DNA from: Planctomycetota bacterium
Lineage (GTDB): Bacteria > Planctomycetota > UBA1135 > GCA-002686595
Direction: 5' to 3'
Length of the DNA: 64,000 nt
Assembly: GCA_029259595.1 (NCBI GenBank)
Contig: JAJDEW010000010.1
Span: forward strand, 21,024-85,023
Both the position numbers and the translations under genes were made by a program. The notes below the pieces were generated by a model. That model worked only from the letters and a program-made list of their open reading frames with translations. It did not search any database and was not told the origin of the DNA. Of this stretch, positions 53,205-61,319 are shown one piece after another. The stretch's first letter is position 1. The number at the start of each line of letters is the position of its first letter.

Positions 53205-54005
53205 ATGGATGCCCAAGCTCTCTACAAGGAAGGCAAGCTCTCCGACGCCATCGCGGCGATGAACGCGGAGGTCAAGAAGCAGCCCGCGGACTTCGACGTG
53301 CGCGGACGTCTCTGCGAGCTGCTCTGCATCTCGGGCAACCTCGAGCGCGCCGACGCGCAGCTCGACGTGATGTCCAAGCTCGATTCGACGGCCGGACCGG
53401 GCGTGTCGCTGTTTCGGCAGCTGATCCGCGGCGAGCAGGCGCGCCAGGCGTGCCACAAGGACGGCAACGTGCCCGACATCCTGGCGCCGCTCCCGGAGAC
53501 CGTGCAGCTGCGCCTGAAGGCCTCGACCTTCCTGCGCGCAGGCGACGCGAAGGGCGCGCTCGAGCTGCTCGAGCAGGCCGAGGAGGCGCGCTTGCCGGTG
53601 CGCGGGACCTGCGGCGACGTGGCCTTCGAGGACTTCCGCGACCTGGACGACATCGTCGGCGAGGTCTTCGAGGTCCTGACCAGCACGGGCAAGTATTACT
53701 GGATCCCGATCACTACGGTCGAGACGATCACGTTCCACGCTCCCGAACGCCCGCTCGACCTCCTGTGGCGCGCGGCCGACATGAGCGTGCGCGGCGGACC
53801 CGACGGGCGCGTCTACTTTCCGGCGATCTACGGCACGCCGTCCGAGGACGAGGACGAACGCATCCTGCTCGGCCGCGTCACGGAGTGGCTGGGCGACGAG
53901 GAATCCCCGGTTCGTGGCGTCGGTCTGCGCACCTTCCTCGTCGGGGAAGAGGCGCGCACCATGCTCGAACTCGAGAGCCTGACCTTCGAGCGCGACGAAG
54001 CCTGA
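53205..54005 (+). CDS. tagJ: TagJ (ImpE family) type VI accessory protein
   Basis: This 266-residue protein has a TPR-like N-terminal half (ALYKEGKLSDAIAAMNAEVKKQP) and the C-terminal ImpE signature (ITFHAPERPLDLLWRAADMSVRGGPDGRVYFPAIYG; family RPxDLLWRxAxLxxxxGPxGxVYxPxLY). TagJ binds the N-terminus of TssB in Pseudomonas and helps ClpV-mediated sheath disassembly. Its location between the second tssC and tssE matches the imp order. Confidence 0.88.
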   Translation: MDAQALYKEGKLSDAIAAMNAEVKKQPADFDVRGRLCELLCISGNLERADAQLDVMSKLDSTAGPGVSLFRQLIRGEQARQACHKDGNVPDILAPLPETVQLRLKASTFLRAGDAKGALELLEQAEEARLPVRGTCGDVAFEDFRDLDDIVGEVFEVLTSTGKYYWIPITTVETITFHAPERPLDLLWRAADMSVRGGPDGRVYFPAIYGTPSEDEDERILLGRVTEWLGDEESPVRGVGLRTFLVGEEARTMLELESLTFERDEA

Positions 54006-54007
54006 CG

Positions 54008-54496
54008 ATGGCTGCCTCGAACCAGAGCAAGCGCCCGGTCCTCGCGTCCGTGCTCGATCGTCTGTTGGACGACGAGCCCGAGGCGCAGAAGGAGGCTCCG
54101 CAGAGCCCGGCGCAGCTCATGGTCCTCTTGCGTGACGCCGTGCGGCGCGACCTCGAGAACTTCTTCAACACGCGCCAACGCTGCGAGCCCGTGCCCGAGT
54201 CGATGACCGAGCTGGCGGGCTCGCTGTTGTGCTACGGCATCCCGGACCTGACCGGCGCCAACCTGTCGTCTCCGCGCCGGCGGCTGGACTTCCTGCGCTC
54301 GCTCGAGACCGCGCTGCGGGCCTACGAGCCGCGCTTCAAGAAGGTCAAGATCACCGCGCTCGGCTCGAACGACCCGGCCGACCGCTCGCTGCGCTTTCGG
54401 ATCGATGCGCTGCTCAAGGCCGAGCCTGCGCCCGAGTCCGTGATGTACGACTCGCACCTCGAACCCGTCTCGCGTTCCTTCTCGGTGACGCTGTGA
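54008..54496 (+). CDS. tssE: TssE baseplate protein (gp25 family)
   Basis: This 162-residue protein has the gp25/TssE features: VLLRDAVRRDLENFFNTR, PESMTELAGSLLCYGIPDLTG and a C-terminal FRIDALLK strand. TssE forms the (TssF)2-TssG-TssE wedge of the baseplate and contacts the first sheath ring. It begins two bases after the tagJ stop. An N-terminal LASVLDRLLDDEP segment matches the usual start. Confidence 0.9.
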   Translation: MAASNQSKRPVLASVLDRLLDDEPEAQKEAPQSPAQLMVLLRDAVRRDLENFFNTRQRCEPVPESMTELAGSLLCYGIPDLTGANLSSPRRRLDFLRSLETALRAYEPRFKKVKITALGSNDPADRSLRFRIDALLKAEPAPESVMYDSHLEPVSRSFSVTL

Positions 54497-54500
54497 TCCG

Positions 54501-56342
54501 ATGAGCGACGAGCTGCTTCCCTACTACGATCGCGAGCTGGCGTACCTGCGTCGCGTCGGAGCGCAATTCGCAAAGGCGCACCCGAAGATCGCCGGGCGTC
54601 TGCGCCTGGGCGCGGACGCGGTCGAGGACCCGCACGTCTCGCGCCTGATCGAGTCGGTCGCGTTCCTGAACGCGCGCATCCGCAAGAAGCTGGACGACGA
54701 CCTGCCGGAGATGACGGACGCGCTGCTGAGCGTCCTCGCGCCGCACCAGCTCGCGCCGATCCCGTCGATGTCCGTCGTGCAGTTCTCGTGCGACGCCGAC
54801 CTGACGACTCACTACGACGTGCCGAAGGGCGCCGCGCTCGAGTCCGACCGCATCTACGGGCACCCCTGCACGTTCCGCACGAGCTACCCGACGCGCGTGT
54901 GGCCGCTGAACATCGCCGAGGCACGCCTGCGCGGCACGCCCTTCCAGGCGCCGCGGACGCCGTGGACCGGACAGGCCGCGGCCGTGATCCACCTGAAGCT
55001 CGTGACGACGAAGGGGCAGTGCCCGATCGCCGACCTGGACCCGCGCGAGCTGCGCTTCTTCCTGAAGGGCCAACCCGGTCAGCTTCACGAGCTGTACGAG
55101 CTGATCCTGCGGCACACGAAGGGCGTCGCCGTGGCGAGCTCCGCGACCGACCCGGCGCCGTGGACCGCGCGCGGTGACGCGTGCATCCGCCCGGTGGGCT
55201 TCGAGCCGGACGAAGCGGTCCTGGCCACCGACGGCCGCACGCATCCGGGGCACCGGCTCCTGACCGAGTTCTTCGTCTTCCCCTCGAAGTTCCACTTCTT
55301 CGAGCTCTTCGGTCTGGGCGCCGACAAGCTGGCCGAGCTCGAAGACGAGCTGCACCTGTTCCTGTTCCTGGACCAGGGCGCGCCCGAGCTCGAGGTCGCG
55401 GTGGGGGCGGAGTCCTTCGCGCTGGGCTGCACGCCGATCGTGAACCTGTTCCAGCGCCGGGCCGAGCCCGTCGAACTGAACCACCGCCAGAGCGAGGTGC
55501 ACATCCTGCCCGACGCGCGCCAGCCAACGGCCAACGAGGTCGTCTCGATCGACAGCGTCGCGGCCGACTCGCGCGCGGGCGAGCACGTCGAGTACCGACC
55601 GTTCTACGGCATCGAACACGCCTTTGGCGACGGCCTCGACGAGGACCACGGCGCGTACTGGTACGCCTCGCGCCGCCGGCCGCCCCAGGCCGAGGACTCG
55701 AACGACGCGCGGACCGACGTCTACCTGTCGCTGGTCGACCTGGGCTTCGAGACGGCGGCGCCGGAAGACTGGGTCCTCACGACGCGTGTCACCTGCTCGA
55801 ACGGCGACCTGCCCGCGCGCCTGCCCTTCGGCGGCGGCCAGCCCAAGCTGCACTTCACCGAGGGCGGCGGCGGCATCCAGGAGATCCAGTGCCAGGTGCC
55901 GCTGACGGCCGCCGTGCGGCCGGCGCAGAAGCGCGGGGCGATGTGGAAGCTCGTTTCGCAGCTGTCCTTGAACCACCTGTCGCTGGTCGGCGGCACGGAG
56001 GGCACGGCGGCGTTGCAGGAGATCCTGCGCGTCCAGGACCCCGTGCGCTCACCCGAGAACAAGAACGTCGTCGCCTCGCTCGCGAGCTCGAGCAGCCGTG
56101 CGGCCAACCTGCGCGTCGCCTTCCGCGGGCAATACGGCTTCTGCCAAGGCACCGAGGTGACGCTCGTGCTCGACGAAGAGCTCCTGCGAACCAGCGGCGC
56201 CTACCTGTTCGCCGCGGTGCTCGACCGCTTCCTCGGCGGCTACTGCGCGATCAACACGTTCGTTCAACTCGTGACCGTCTTCAAGGGACGGGGGGAGACC
56301 CTGCGATGGAAGCCGCGAGCCGGCGATCGGACACTGCTCTGA
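54501..56342 (+). CDS. tssF: TssF baseplate protein (ImpG family)
   Basis: This 613-residue protein opens with ELLPYYDRELAYLRRVGAQFAKAHPKIAGRL, the classic TssF N-terminus (LLxYYxxELxyLRexgxeFAxxyPkiAxrL). It continues with DDDLPEMTDALLSVLAPH and ends with EVTLVLDEELLRTSGAYLFAAVLDRFLGGYCAINTF, also conserved. TssF forms the wedge dimer of the baseplate. Length is normal. Its end overlaps tssG by 37 bases, so the two are translationally coupled. Confidence 0.95.
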   Translation: MSDELLPYYDRELAYLRRVGAQFAKAHPKIAGRLRLGADAVEDPHVSRLIESVAFLNARIRKKLDDDLPEMTDALLSVLAPHQLAPIPSMSVVQFSCDADLTTHYDVPKGAALESDRIYGHPCTFRTSYPTRVWPLNIAEARLRGTPFQAPRTPWTGQAAAVIHLKLVTTKGQCPIADLDPRELRFFLKGQPGQLHELYELILRHTKGVAVASSATDPAPWTARGDACIRPVGFEPDEAVLATDGRTHPGHRLLTEFFVFPSKFHFFELFGLGADKLAELEDELHLFLFLDQGAPELEVAVGAESFALGCTPIVNLFQRRAEPVELNHRQSEVHILPDARQPTANEVVSIDSVAADSRAGEHVEYRPFYGIEHAFGDGLDEDHGAYWYASRRRPPQAEDSNDARTDVYLSLVDLGFETAAPEDWVLTTRVTCSNGDLPARLPFGGGQPKLHFTEGGGGIQEIQCQVPLTAAVRPAQKRGAMWKLVSQLSLNHLSLVGGTEGTAALQEILRVQDPVRSPENKNVVASLASSSSRAANLRVAFRGQYGFCQGTEVTLVLDEELLRTSGAYLFAAVLDRFLGGYCAINTFVQLVTVFKGRGETLRWKPRAGDRTLL

Positions 56343-57373
56343 TCCGGACGCTCGGGGCCCGGCCCTTCGCGTTCGAGTTCTTCCAGGCGGTACGCCTGTT
56401 GGAAGCGCGTAGCCTGCGTGACGGGGGCCACGGCGCGGTCGGGGGCGATGAGCGTCCGGAGAACGAGGCGGTGCGCTTTCGCGCCGAGCCGTCGCTCGCC
56501 TTCCCGTCCAGCGCGATCGTCAAGCTCAAGGATCCGCGCGACGCAGGCCGTAGCGGTCCGCCGGAGGCCTCGGTCAGCTTCCTCGGACTGATCGGTCCGA
56601 GCGGGGTCCTGCCGCACCACTACACCGAGCTCCTGATCCGTCGTCTGCAGCTGAACGACCGCGCCTTGCGCGACTTCCTGGACCTGTTTCAGCACCGCGC
56701 GGTATCGCTGTTCTTCCGCGCCTGGCGCAAGTACCGCTTGGCCTTCGACTTCGAGCACGAGGCGCTGACGACCGGCGGCGTCGACGACGCGACGCGGGCC
56801 TTGTACGCACTCGTCGGTCTCGGATCGGGCGGCTTGCGCGGCCTGGCGAGCTTCGAGCCGCAACACGCGGTCTACTTCGCCGGTGCCTTCGCGCGACCGA
56901 CGCGAACCTGCCTGGGGCTCGCCGGAATGCTCGGCGACCTGCTCGGGATCCCGATCCACGTCGACCAATTCATCGGTCGCTGGATCCCGCTGGATCCGCT
57001 CGAGCGCACGCGGCTCGGCGGCGCGCGCGAGCCCGGCCAGCACGATCGCCTGGGTGCCGGAGCCATGCTGGGCGACCGAGCCTGGGACATCCAATCGAAG
57101 GTCAAGATCCGCGGCGGACCGATGGACTACCGTTCGTTCGAGCGCTTGCGTCCCGGCCAGGAGCTCTTGAAGCGGACCGAAGCGCTGACCCGGGCCTACC
57201 TCGGCCCCGGCATCGGCATGGACTTCGAATGGTCGCTCGAGTCCGGGCAGGTCCAACCCGCGCGGCTCGGCTCGAGCCCTTCCTCCGACCACCGTCTGGG
57301 CCGCTCGACCTGGCTAGAGGCTCGAACGCCCGACGATTACACTGCGACCGTCTCCTTCTCGTCCCATGCGTGA
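56306..57373 (+). CDS. tssG: TssG baseplate protein (ImpH family)
   Basis: This 355-residue protein has the TssG signature FEFFQAVRLLEA near the N-terminus, AVRFRAEPSLAFPSSAI, FLGLIGPSGVLPHHYTELL and FLDLFQHRAVSLFFRAWRKY, all diagnostic of the ImpH family. It binds TssF dimers and TssK in the baseplate. The start is the ATG at 56306, inside the end of tssF; a later start would remove part of the signature. Confidence 0.95.
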   Translation: MEAASRRSDTALIRTLGARPFAFEFFQAVRLLEARSLRDGGHGAVGGDERPENEAVRFRAEPSLAFPSSAIVKLKDPRDAGRSGPPEASVSFLGLIGPSGVLPHHYTELLIRRLQLNDRALRDFLDLFQHRAVSLFFRAWRKYRLAFDFEHEALTTGGVDDATRALYALVGLGSGGLRGLASFEPQHAVYFAGAFARPTRTCLGLAGMLGDLLGIPIHVDQFIGRWIPLDPLERTRLGGAREPGQHDRLGAGAMLGDRAWDIQSKVKIRGGPMDYRSFERLRPGQELLKRTEALTRAYLGPGIGMDFEWSLESGQVQPARLGSSPSSDHRLGRSTWLEARTPDDYTATVSFSSHA

Positions 57374-57439
57374 TTCCAGCGCAGCGGGCCGGGCCTACGC
57401 GGTCGTTCCTTCCGATTCCCTGTCGATGCTGGAGAACGC

Positions 57440-60085
57440 ATGGCGACGGTCAACCTCCGATCTCTCGTAGCCCACCTGAACGACACGACGCGCGCGGCGC
57501 TGGAAGGCGCCGCCGGTCTCTGTCTCTCCCAGACGCACTACAACGTCGAGATCGAGCACTGGTTGCTCAAGCTGCTCGAGGTGCCCCAATCGGATCTGCC
57601 GTTGATCCTGACTCACTTCGAGATCGATCCGGCGCGCGTGCAGCGCGACCTGGTTGCGGCGATGGAGCGGCTGAAGACGGGCAACTCGCGCGCGCCGGCG
57701 CTGTCGCCGGACATCGTCGAGCTGGCGCGCGAGGCGTGGCTGTTGGCGTCGCTCGAATTCGAGGCGGGGGCCGCGCGCAGCGGACACGTGTTCCTGGCGC
57801 TGCTCGAGACGGAGAACCTCGCGCGCAACGTGCTCGACGCCTGCGGTGCCTTGAGCGAGCTGTCGCTCGAGCGTCTGCGCAAGGGCTTCGGCGACATCGT
57901 CGCGAAGTCGACCGAGAGCGCGGGCGCGGCCGGCGGCGCGGGCGCCGACGGCAAGCCCGGGCCCAAGCCCGGCGCGAAGACCGGAGCGCTGGACCAGTTC
58001 ACGATCGACCTGACCGCGCGCGCCAAGGCGGGCGAGATCGACCCCGTGCTGGGGCGCGACACCGAGATCCGCCAGGTGATCGACATCCTGACGCGCCGTC
58101 GCCAGAACAACCCGATCCTGACGGGCGAGCCCGGCGTCGGGAAGACGGCCGTGGCCGAGGGCTTCGCGCTGCGCATCGCCGAGGGTGACGTACCGCCGTC
58201 GCTCGAGGGCGTCGCGGTCCGCACGCTCGACCTCTCGCTCCTGCAGGCCGGCGCCGGCGTGAAGGGTGAGTTCGAGAACCGGCTCAAGAACGTGATCAAC
58301 GAGGTCAAGGGCTCGCCCCAGCCGATCATCCTGTTCATCGACGAGGCGCACACGTTGATCGGTGCCGGCGGCCAGGCCGGTTCGGGCGACGCCGCCAACC
58401 TGTTGAAGCCGGCCCTCGCGCGCGGCGAGCTGCGCACGATCGCGGCGACGACCTGGGCCGAGTACAAGAAGTACTTCGAGCGCGACGCCGCGCTCGCGCG
58501 CCGCTTCCAGGTCGTCAAGATCGAGGAGCCGGACGAGGCCGTCGGCATCCAGATCATGCGCGGCCTGGTCGCGTCGATGGAGGGCCACCACAAGGTGCGC
58601 GTCATGGACGAGGCCGTGATCGACTCCGTGCGGCTGTCGATGCGCTACCTGTCGGGCCGGCAGCTGCCGGACAAGTCCGTCAGCGTGCTCGACACCGCTT
58701 GTGCCCGCGTCGGCCTTTCGCAGGCGGCGACGCCGCCGGCGGTCGAGGACTGCCACCGTCGCATCCGCGCGCTGGACACCGCGATCGGCGTGCTCGAGCG
58801 CGAGCAAGCGGCCGGTGGGGGCAAGCAGGACGAGGTCGCGGAGCTGCGCGGGGAGCGCGCCGAGGTCGAGGCCGAGCTCGAGGCGACGAAGGTGCGTTGG
58901 GCCAAGGAGAAGGAGCTGGTGGCCGTCTGCGGCCAGCTGCGCGCGCGTCTCGAAGGCACGTCCGAGGACACCGAGCCCCTGTCCGGCGAACAGCGCACCG
59001 CGCTCCAAGCCGACCTCGCCGCGCGCGAGTCCGAGCTGCGCGAGCTGCAAGGCGAGGAGCCGTTGGTCCACCCCGTCGTGAACCAGCAGGCCATCGCCGA
59101 GGTCATCGCCAATTGGACCGGCATTCCCGTCGGCCGCATGATGGGCGATCAGATCAACAGCGTGCTGAACCTGAAGGAGACGCTCGAGGAGCGTGTCGTC
59201 GGGCAGGACGCCGCGCTCGAAGCGATCGCGCAGAGCATCCGCACGAGCCGCGCCAACCTGACCGATCCGCGCCGTCCGATCGGCGTCTTCATGCTGGTCG
59301 GGACCAGCGGCGTCGGCAAGACCGAGACCGCCGTCGCGCTGGCCGAGCTCTTGTACGGCGGCGAGCAGAACATGACGGTCATCAACATGACCGAGTTCAA
59401 GGAGGAGCACAAAGTCTCGCTCTTGATGGGTTCGCCCCCCGGCTACGTCGGCTACGGCGAGGGCGGCATCCTCACGGAAGCCGTGCGCCGCAAGCCCTAC
59501 AGCGTCGTGCTCCTCGACGAGCTCGAGAAGGCCCACCCCGGCGTCCAGGACGTCTTCTACCAGGTCTTCGACAAGGGCATGTTGAAGGACGGCGAGGGCC
59601 GCGACATCGACTTCCGCAACACGGTCATCCTGATGACGACCAACGCGGGGACGGACACGATCATGTCGCTGTATGCCGACCCCGAGACGATGCCCGACGC
59701 CGCCGGTCTGGCCGAGGCGCTGCGGCCCGAGCTCCTGAAGAGCTTCAAGCCCGCCTTCCTGGGGCGGACCACGATCCTGCCCTACTTCCCGCTGGGGGAC
59801 GAGGTCATCAAGGGCATCATCCGGCTCAAGCTGGGCAAGATCGCCCGGCGGGTCGAGGAGAACTACGGCGCGACCTTCGAGACCACGCCGGAGCTGATCG
59901 ACGCCATCGCCGACCGCTGCACCGAGGTCGAATCCGGGGCCCGGAACATCGATCACATCCTCTCCAGGACCCTGCTGCCCGAAATGGCGGCGGAATTCCT
60001 CGGTCGGATGGCAGCCGGCGGCGAAATCGACGCTGTAAGGGTGTCGGTCGGGACCGACGGCGCCTTCACCTACGAAATCGGGTGA
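57440..60085 (+). CDS. tssH: ClpV/TssH AAA+ ATPase for sheath recycling
   Basis: This 881-residue ClpB-type ATPase has an N-terminal repeat domain (~1-150; HYNVEIEHWLLKLLEVP), typical of ClpV, then two AAA+ modules. Module 1 has GEPGVGKT (~230) and LFIDEAHT; module 2 has GTSGVGKT (~621) and VVLLDELEKAHPG. A middle coiled-coil region (~430-540, ERAEVEAELEATKVRWAKE) lies between them. All Walker residues are present, so it should be active. In T6SS it extracts TssC from contracted sheaths. GGAGA lies four bases before the ATG. Confidence 0.95.
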   Translation: MATVNLRSLVAHLNDTTRAALEGAAGLCLSQTHYNVEIEHWLLKLLEVPQSDLPLILTHFEIDPARVQRDLVAAMERLKTGNSRAPALSPDIVELAREAWLLASLEFEAGAARSGHVFLALLETENLARNVLDACGALSELSLERLRKGFGDIVAKSTESAGAAGGAGADGKPGPKPGAKTGALDQFTIDLTARAKAGEIDPVLGRDTEIRQVIDILTRRRQNNPILTGEPGVGKTAVAEGFALRIAEGDVPPSLEGVAVRTLDLSLLQAGAGVKGEFENRLKNVINEVKGSPQPIILFIDEAHTLIGAGGQAGSGDAANLLKPALARGELRTIAATTWAEYKKYFERDAALARRFQVVKIEEPDEAVGIQIMRGLVASMEGHHKVRVMDEAVIDSVRLSMRYLSGRQLPDKSVSVLDTACARVGLSQAATPPAVEDCHRRIRALDTAIGVLEREQAAGGGKQDEVAELRGERAEVEAELEATKVRWAKEKELVAVCGQLRARLEGTSEDTEPLSGEQRTALQADLAARESELRELQGEEPLVHPVVNQQAIAEVIANWTGIPVGRMMGDQINSVLNLKETLEERVVGQDAALEAIAQSIRTSRANLTDPRRPIGVFMLVGTSGVGKTETAVALAELLYGGEQNMTVINMTEFKEEHKVSLLMGSPPGYVGYGEGGILTEAVRRKPYSVVLLDELEKAHPGVQDVFYQVFDKGMLKDGEGRDIDFRNTVILMTTNAGTDTIMSLYADPETMPDAAGLAEALRPELLKSFKPAFLGRTTILPYFPLGDEVIKGIIRLKLGKIARRVEENYGATFETTPELIDAIADRCTEVESGARNIDHILSRTLLPEMAAEFLGRMAAGGEIDAVRVSVGTDGAFTYEIG

Positions 60086-60205
60086 GCCGGACCTCCCGCC
60101 CGGAAAAGAACGCACACGGTCCAGGCCGGCCGCCAGGCCCCCCCTGACCGCGACCATCCCAGAAACGCAACCACCTACCGACCTACCGATCAGGAGCTTT
60201 GAATC

Positions 60206-60682
60206 ATGGCCATCTACATGCAGGTTTCCGGAGTCATCGGAGACGCCTCTCAGTCGAGCCACACCGGCTGGATCCCGCTGCAGAACGTCAAGCTGCCGAC
60301 CGAGCGTCCCGACGTGAACACGAAGCCCGGCAACGTCACCGACCGGACCACCTCGGCGGTGGACTTCAAGGACGTCGAGATCACGAAGTTCATGGACCGG
60401 GCGAGCCCGGACCTCATGAAGTGGAACATCAAGGGCGACACACGCACCGTGACCATCGAGGTCTGCAAGGAGGAGGGCAAGCGCGTCCTTCAGCTGGTGC
60501 TCTCCAACGTCATCCTGACGAACTACGACTCGGACTCCGACGAGGAGGGCAAGGTGGAAGAGAACATCTCGCTCGACTACACGAAGATCGAATACAAGTA
60601 CACCGCCTACAACAAGGATCAGACCGAGGCCGACACCTACGTCGCTTCGTACGACCTGGAAACGGCTGCCGCTCCCGCCTGA
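60206..60682 (+). CDS. hcp: Hcp tube protein 1
   Basis: This 158-residue protein has the Hcp pattern: N-terminal strand MAIYMQVSGVIGDA, TGWIPLQNVKL, VEITKFMDRASPDLM, VTIEVCKEEGKRVLQLVLSNVILTNY and a C-terminal ENISLDYTKIEYKY. Hcp rings stack into the inner tube that is expelled with the VgrG spike. AGGAG lies before the start. The 120 bases from tssH lack a recognised terminator, but high Hcp demand suggests an own promoter. Confidence 0.9.
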   Translation: MAIYMQVSGVIGDASQSSHTGWIPLQNVKLPTERPDVNTKPGNVTDRTTSAVDFKDVEITKFMDRASPDLMKWNIKGDTRTVTIEVCKEEGKRVLQLVLSNVILTNYDSDSDEEGKVEENISLDYTKIEYKYTAYNKDQTEADTYVASYDLETAAAPA

Positions 60683-60835
60683 TCGGAAGCGGATTGCGGG
60701 CGACCGCGGGGCGTGTGTCCCGCGGGCCCGCCTGACCGTCGCTGACGACGGCCACGGAGACGAACGTCTCCACCGAACACGACCACCACCCGAACTACGA
60801 ACCGATCCACGCACGCGAACGACCGAGAGCACGCC

Positions 60836-61309
60836 ATGCCCCTCTACATGAAAGCCGGAACCATCCAAGGCGACGCCGGCCAGGGTTCGGCGCATTCGGG
60901 TTGGATCGTTCTCGAGAGCTGCGACTTCGAGGTTCAGGTGGACGTCGACACCGTCGGGGGCGACGGCAAGGAATCCGCTCCCAAGCCCGAGCTCGTCCCC
61001 GTCAAGGTCCGGAAGCGGGTCTGCAGCGCCAGCCCACGCCTGATGGAGTGGATGGTGAAGAAGAGCTCGGTCGACGAGGTGACGATCGAGTCCTGCCGCG
61101 ACGACGGCCAGTGCATGCTGCGCTTCGTCCTGAAGGACGTGCTCTTGAAGGACTACTCGATGCGGACCGGGGACGCGGGCACTCTCTTCGACGACCTGCG
61201 GCTCGCCTACTCCGAGGTCCGCATGGAGCAGATCTCGTTCGACGCCGACAACAAGGCCGTGCAGGGTGTACCCAACCGCGCGTCCTACCGGGAACCCCGG
61301 AGCGAGTGA
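60836..61309 (+). CDS. hcp: Hcp tube protein 2 (divergent)
   Basis: This 157-residue Hcp-like protein has MPLYMKAGTIQGDAG, SGWIVLESCDFEVQ, VKVRKRVCSASPRLMEWM, EVTIESCRDDGQCMLRFVLKDVLLKDY and a final LRLAYSEVRMEQISF. It has four cysteines in positions unlike the first Hcp, and shares features (LxxxxVRME, ESCR/DCCR) with the Hcp domain fused to VgrG in the next gene. It may form its own tube, a specialised ring under the spike, or a mixed ring with the fused domain. Ten bases separate it from the fusion gene, so the two are probably co-translated. Confidence 0.85.
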   Translation: MPLYMKAGTIQGDAGQGSAHSGWIVLESCDFEVQVDVDTVGGDGKESAPKPELVPVKVRKRVCSASPRLMEWMVKKSSVDEVTIESCRDDGQCMLRFVLKDVLLKDYSMRTGDAGTLFDDLRLAYSEVRMEQISFDADNKAVQGVPNRASYREPRSE

Positions 61310-61319
61310 GGACGGAACG

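Noticed and set aside
53450..54007. A longer TssE starting far upstream in the same frame
   Set aside because: The upstream part is a shadow of tagJ; the ATG at 54008 gives the normal TssE N-terminus and length.
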